Part shown: positions 5,304-5,483 of the stretch, in pieces
Numbering within the stretch: position 1 is the stretch's first letter
Layout: the number at the start of each line of letters is the position of its first letter
Source of the DNA: an uncultured Acidobacteriota bacterium
Lineage (GTDB): Bacteria > Acidobacteriota > Vicinamibacteria > Vicinamibacterales > UBA8438
DNA length: 5,483 nucleotides
Assembly (NCBI GenBank): GCA_937888665.1
Contig: CALBET010000416.1
Location: 1 to 5,483, forward strand
Direction: 5' to 3'
Translations under genes and position numbers: made by a program
The notes under the pieces: generated by a model
Seen by the model: only the letters and a program-made list of their open reading frames with translations
Told to the model about the DNA's origin: nothing
The model's database searches: none

Positions 5304-5483
5304 CTACGCGGCTGCCCCGCGCTCACGCATGCTCGCGATCTCTTCGGTCGAGAATCCCACCGCGCCCAACACCTCGTCGGTGTGCTGGCCCAGCAACGGC
5401 GCCGGTCGTCCCGGTATCAGCGGCGTGTCTGACAATTTCACCGGGGTGCCGAGTGTTTTGATCCGCCCCAGCGTCGGATGGTC
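5304..5483 (-). CDS. Class III CoA-transferase (CaiB/BaiF family), C-terminal fragment cut by the window edge
   Basis: Only the last 59 codons are present; the gene continues beyond the right edge. The translation holds the typical C-terminal end of family III CoA-transferases: GRIKTLGTPVKLSDTP, then RPAPLLGQHTDEVL, then GFSTEEIASMRERG and a stop at 5304-5306. Full-length members are usually about 400 residues and move CoA between acyl-CoA and a free carboxylic acid, using an aspartate in the missing N-terminal half. The substrate cannot be inferred from this end. It is the upstream partner of the DmlA-type dehydrogenase: 14 bases separate its stop from the next ATG, and the ribosome binding site of that gene lies in this gap. 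This suggests coupled expression and a shared organic-acid pathway. Confidence 0.85.
   Translation of the reverse strand, partial: DHPTLGRIKTLGTPVKLSDTPLIPGRPAPLLGQHTDEVLGAVGFSTEEIASMRERGAAA

Overview
This is a high-GC bacterial chromosomal window with ordinary metabolic and nitrogen genes. Its most distinctive non-coding feature is a family of short twin-hairpin repeats. The repeats contain paired GGCAAGGC/GCCTTGCC and CGCAGGCC/GGCCTGCG arms. From memory, repeats of this style are common in Acidobacteriota genomes, especially Vicinamibacteria-like metagenome assemblies. That makes an acidobacterial source my best guess, but nothing in the window proves it.

Layout, left to right. A sigma70-type promoter drives an initiator tRNA-fMet (92-168), which is followed by a strong intrinsic terminator (189-218). 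Next is a plus-strand 588-residue acyl-CoA dehydrogenase of the long, VLCAD/Bacillus-FadE-like type (281-2047). An inverted copy of the dispersed repeat begins directly at its stop codon. A candidate promoter (2150-2178) then precedes a PII signalling protein gene (glnK, 2260-2598) and an ammonium channel gene (amtB, 2644-3942). These two form the classic two-gene nitrogen operon. Two direct copies of the repeat fill essentially the whole gap between amtB and the convergent minus-strand genes. On the minus strand, a beta-decarboxylating dehydrogenase of the D-malate/tartrate type (4222-5289) follows 14 bases after the 3' end of a class III (CaiB/BaiF) CoA-transferase gene. That CoA-transferase gene runs off the right edge of the window.

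How the genes work together. AmtB imports ammonium, and GlnK would gate it through its T-loop and report nitrogen status. The acyl-CoA dehydrogenase performs the first oxidation of fatty-acid beta-oxidation. The CoA-transferase/DmlA pair looks like a small organic-acid catabolic operon. I find no defence system, phage, insertion sequence or CRISPR array. The part most worth a second look is the repeat family: all three copies directly abut stop codons. I do not think the window contains a clearly new multi-gene system.
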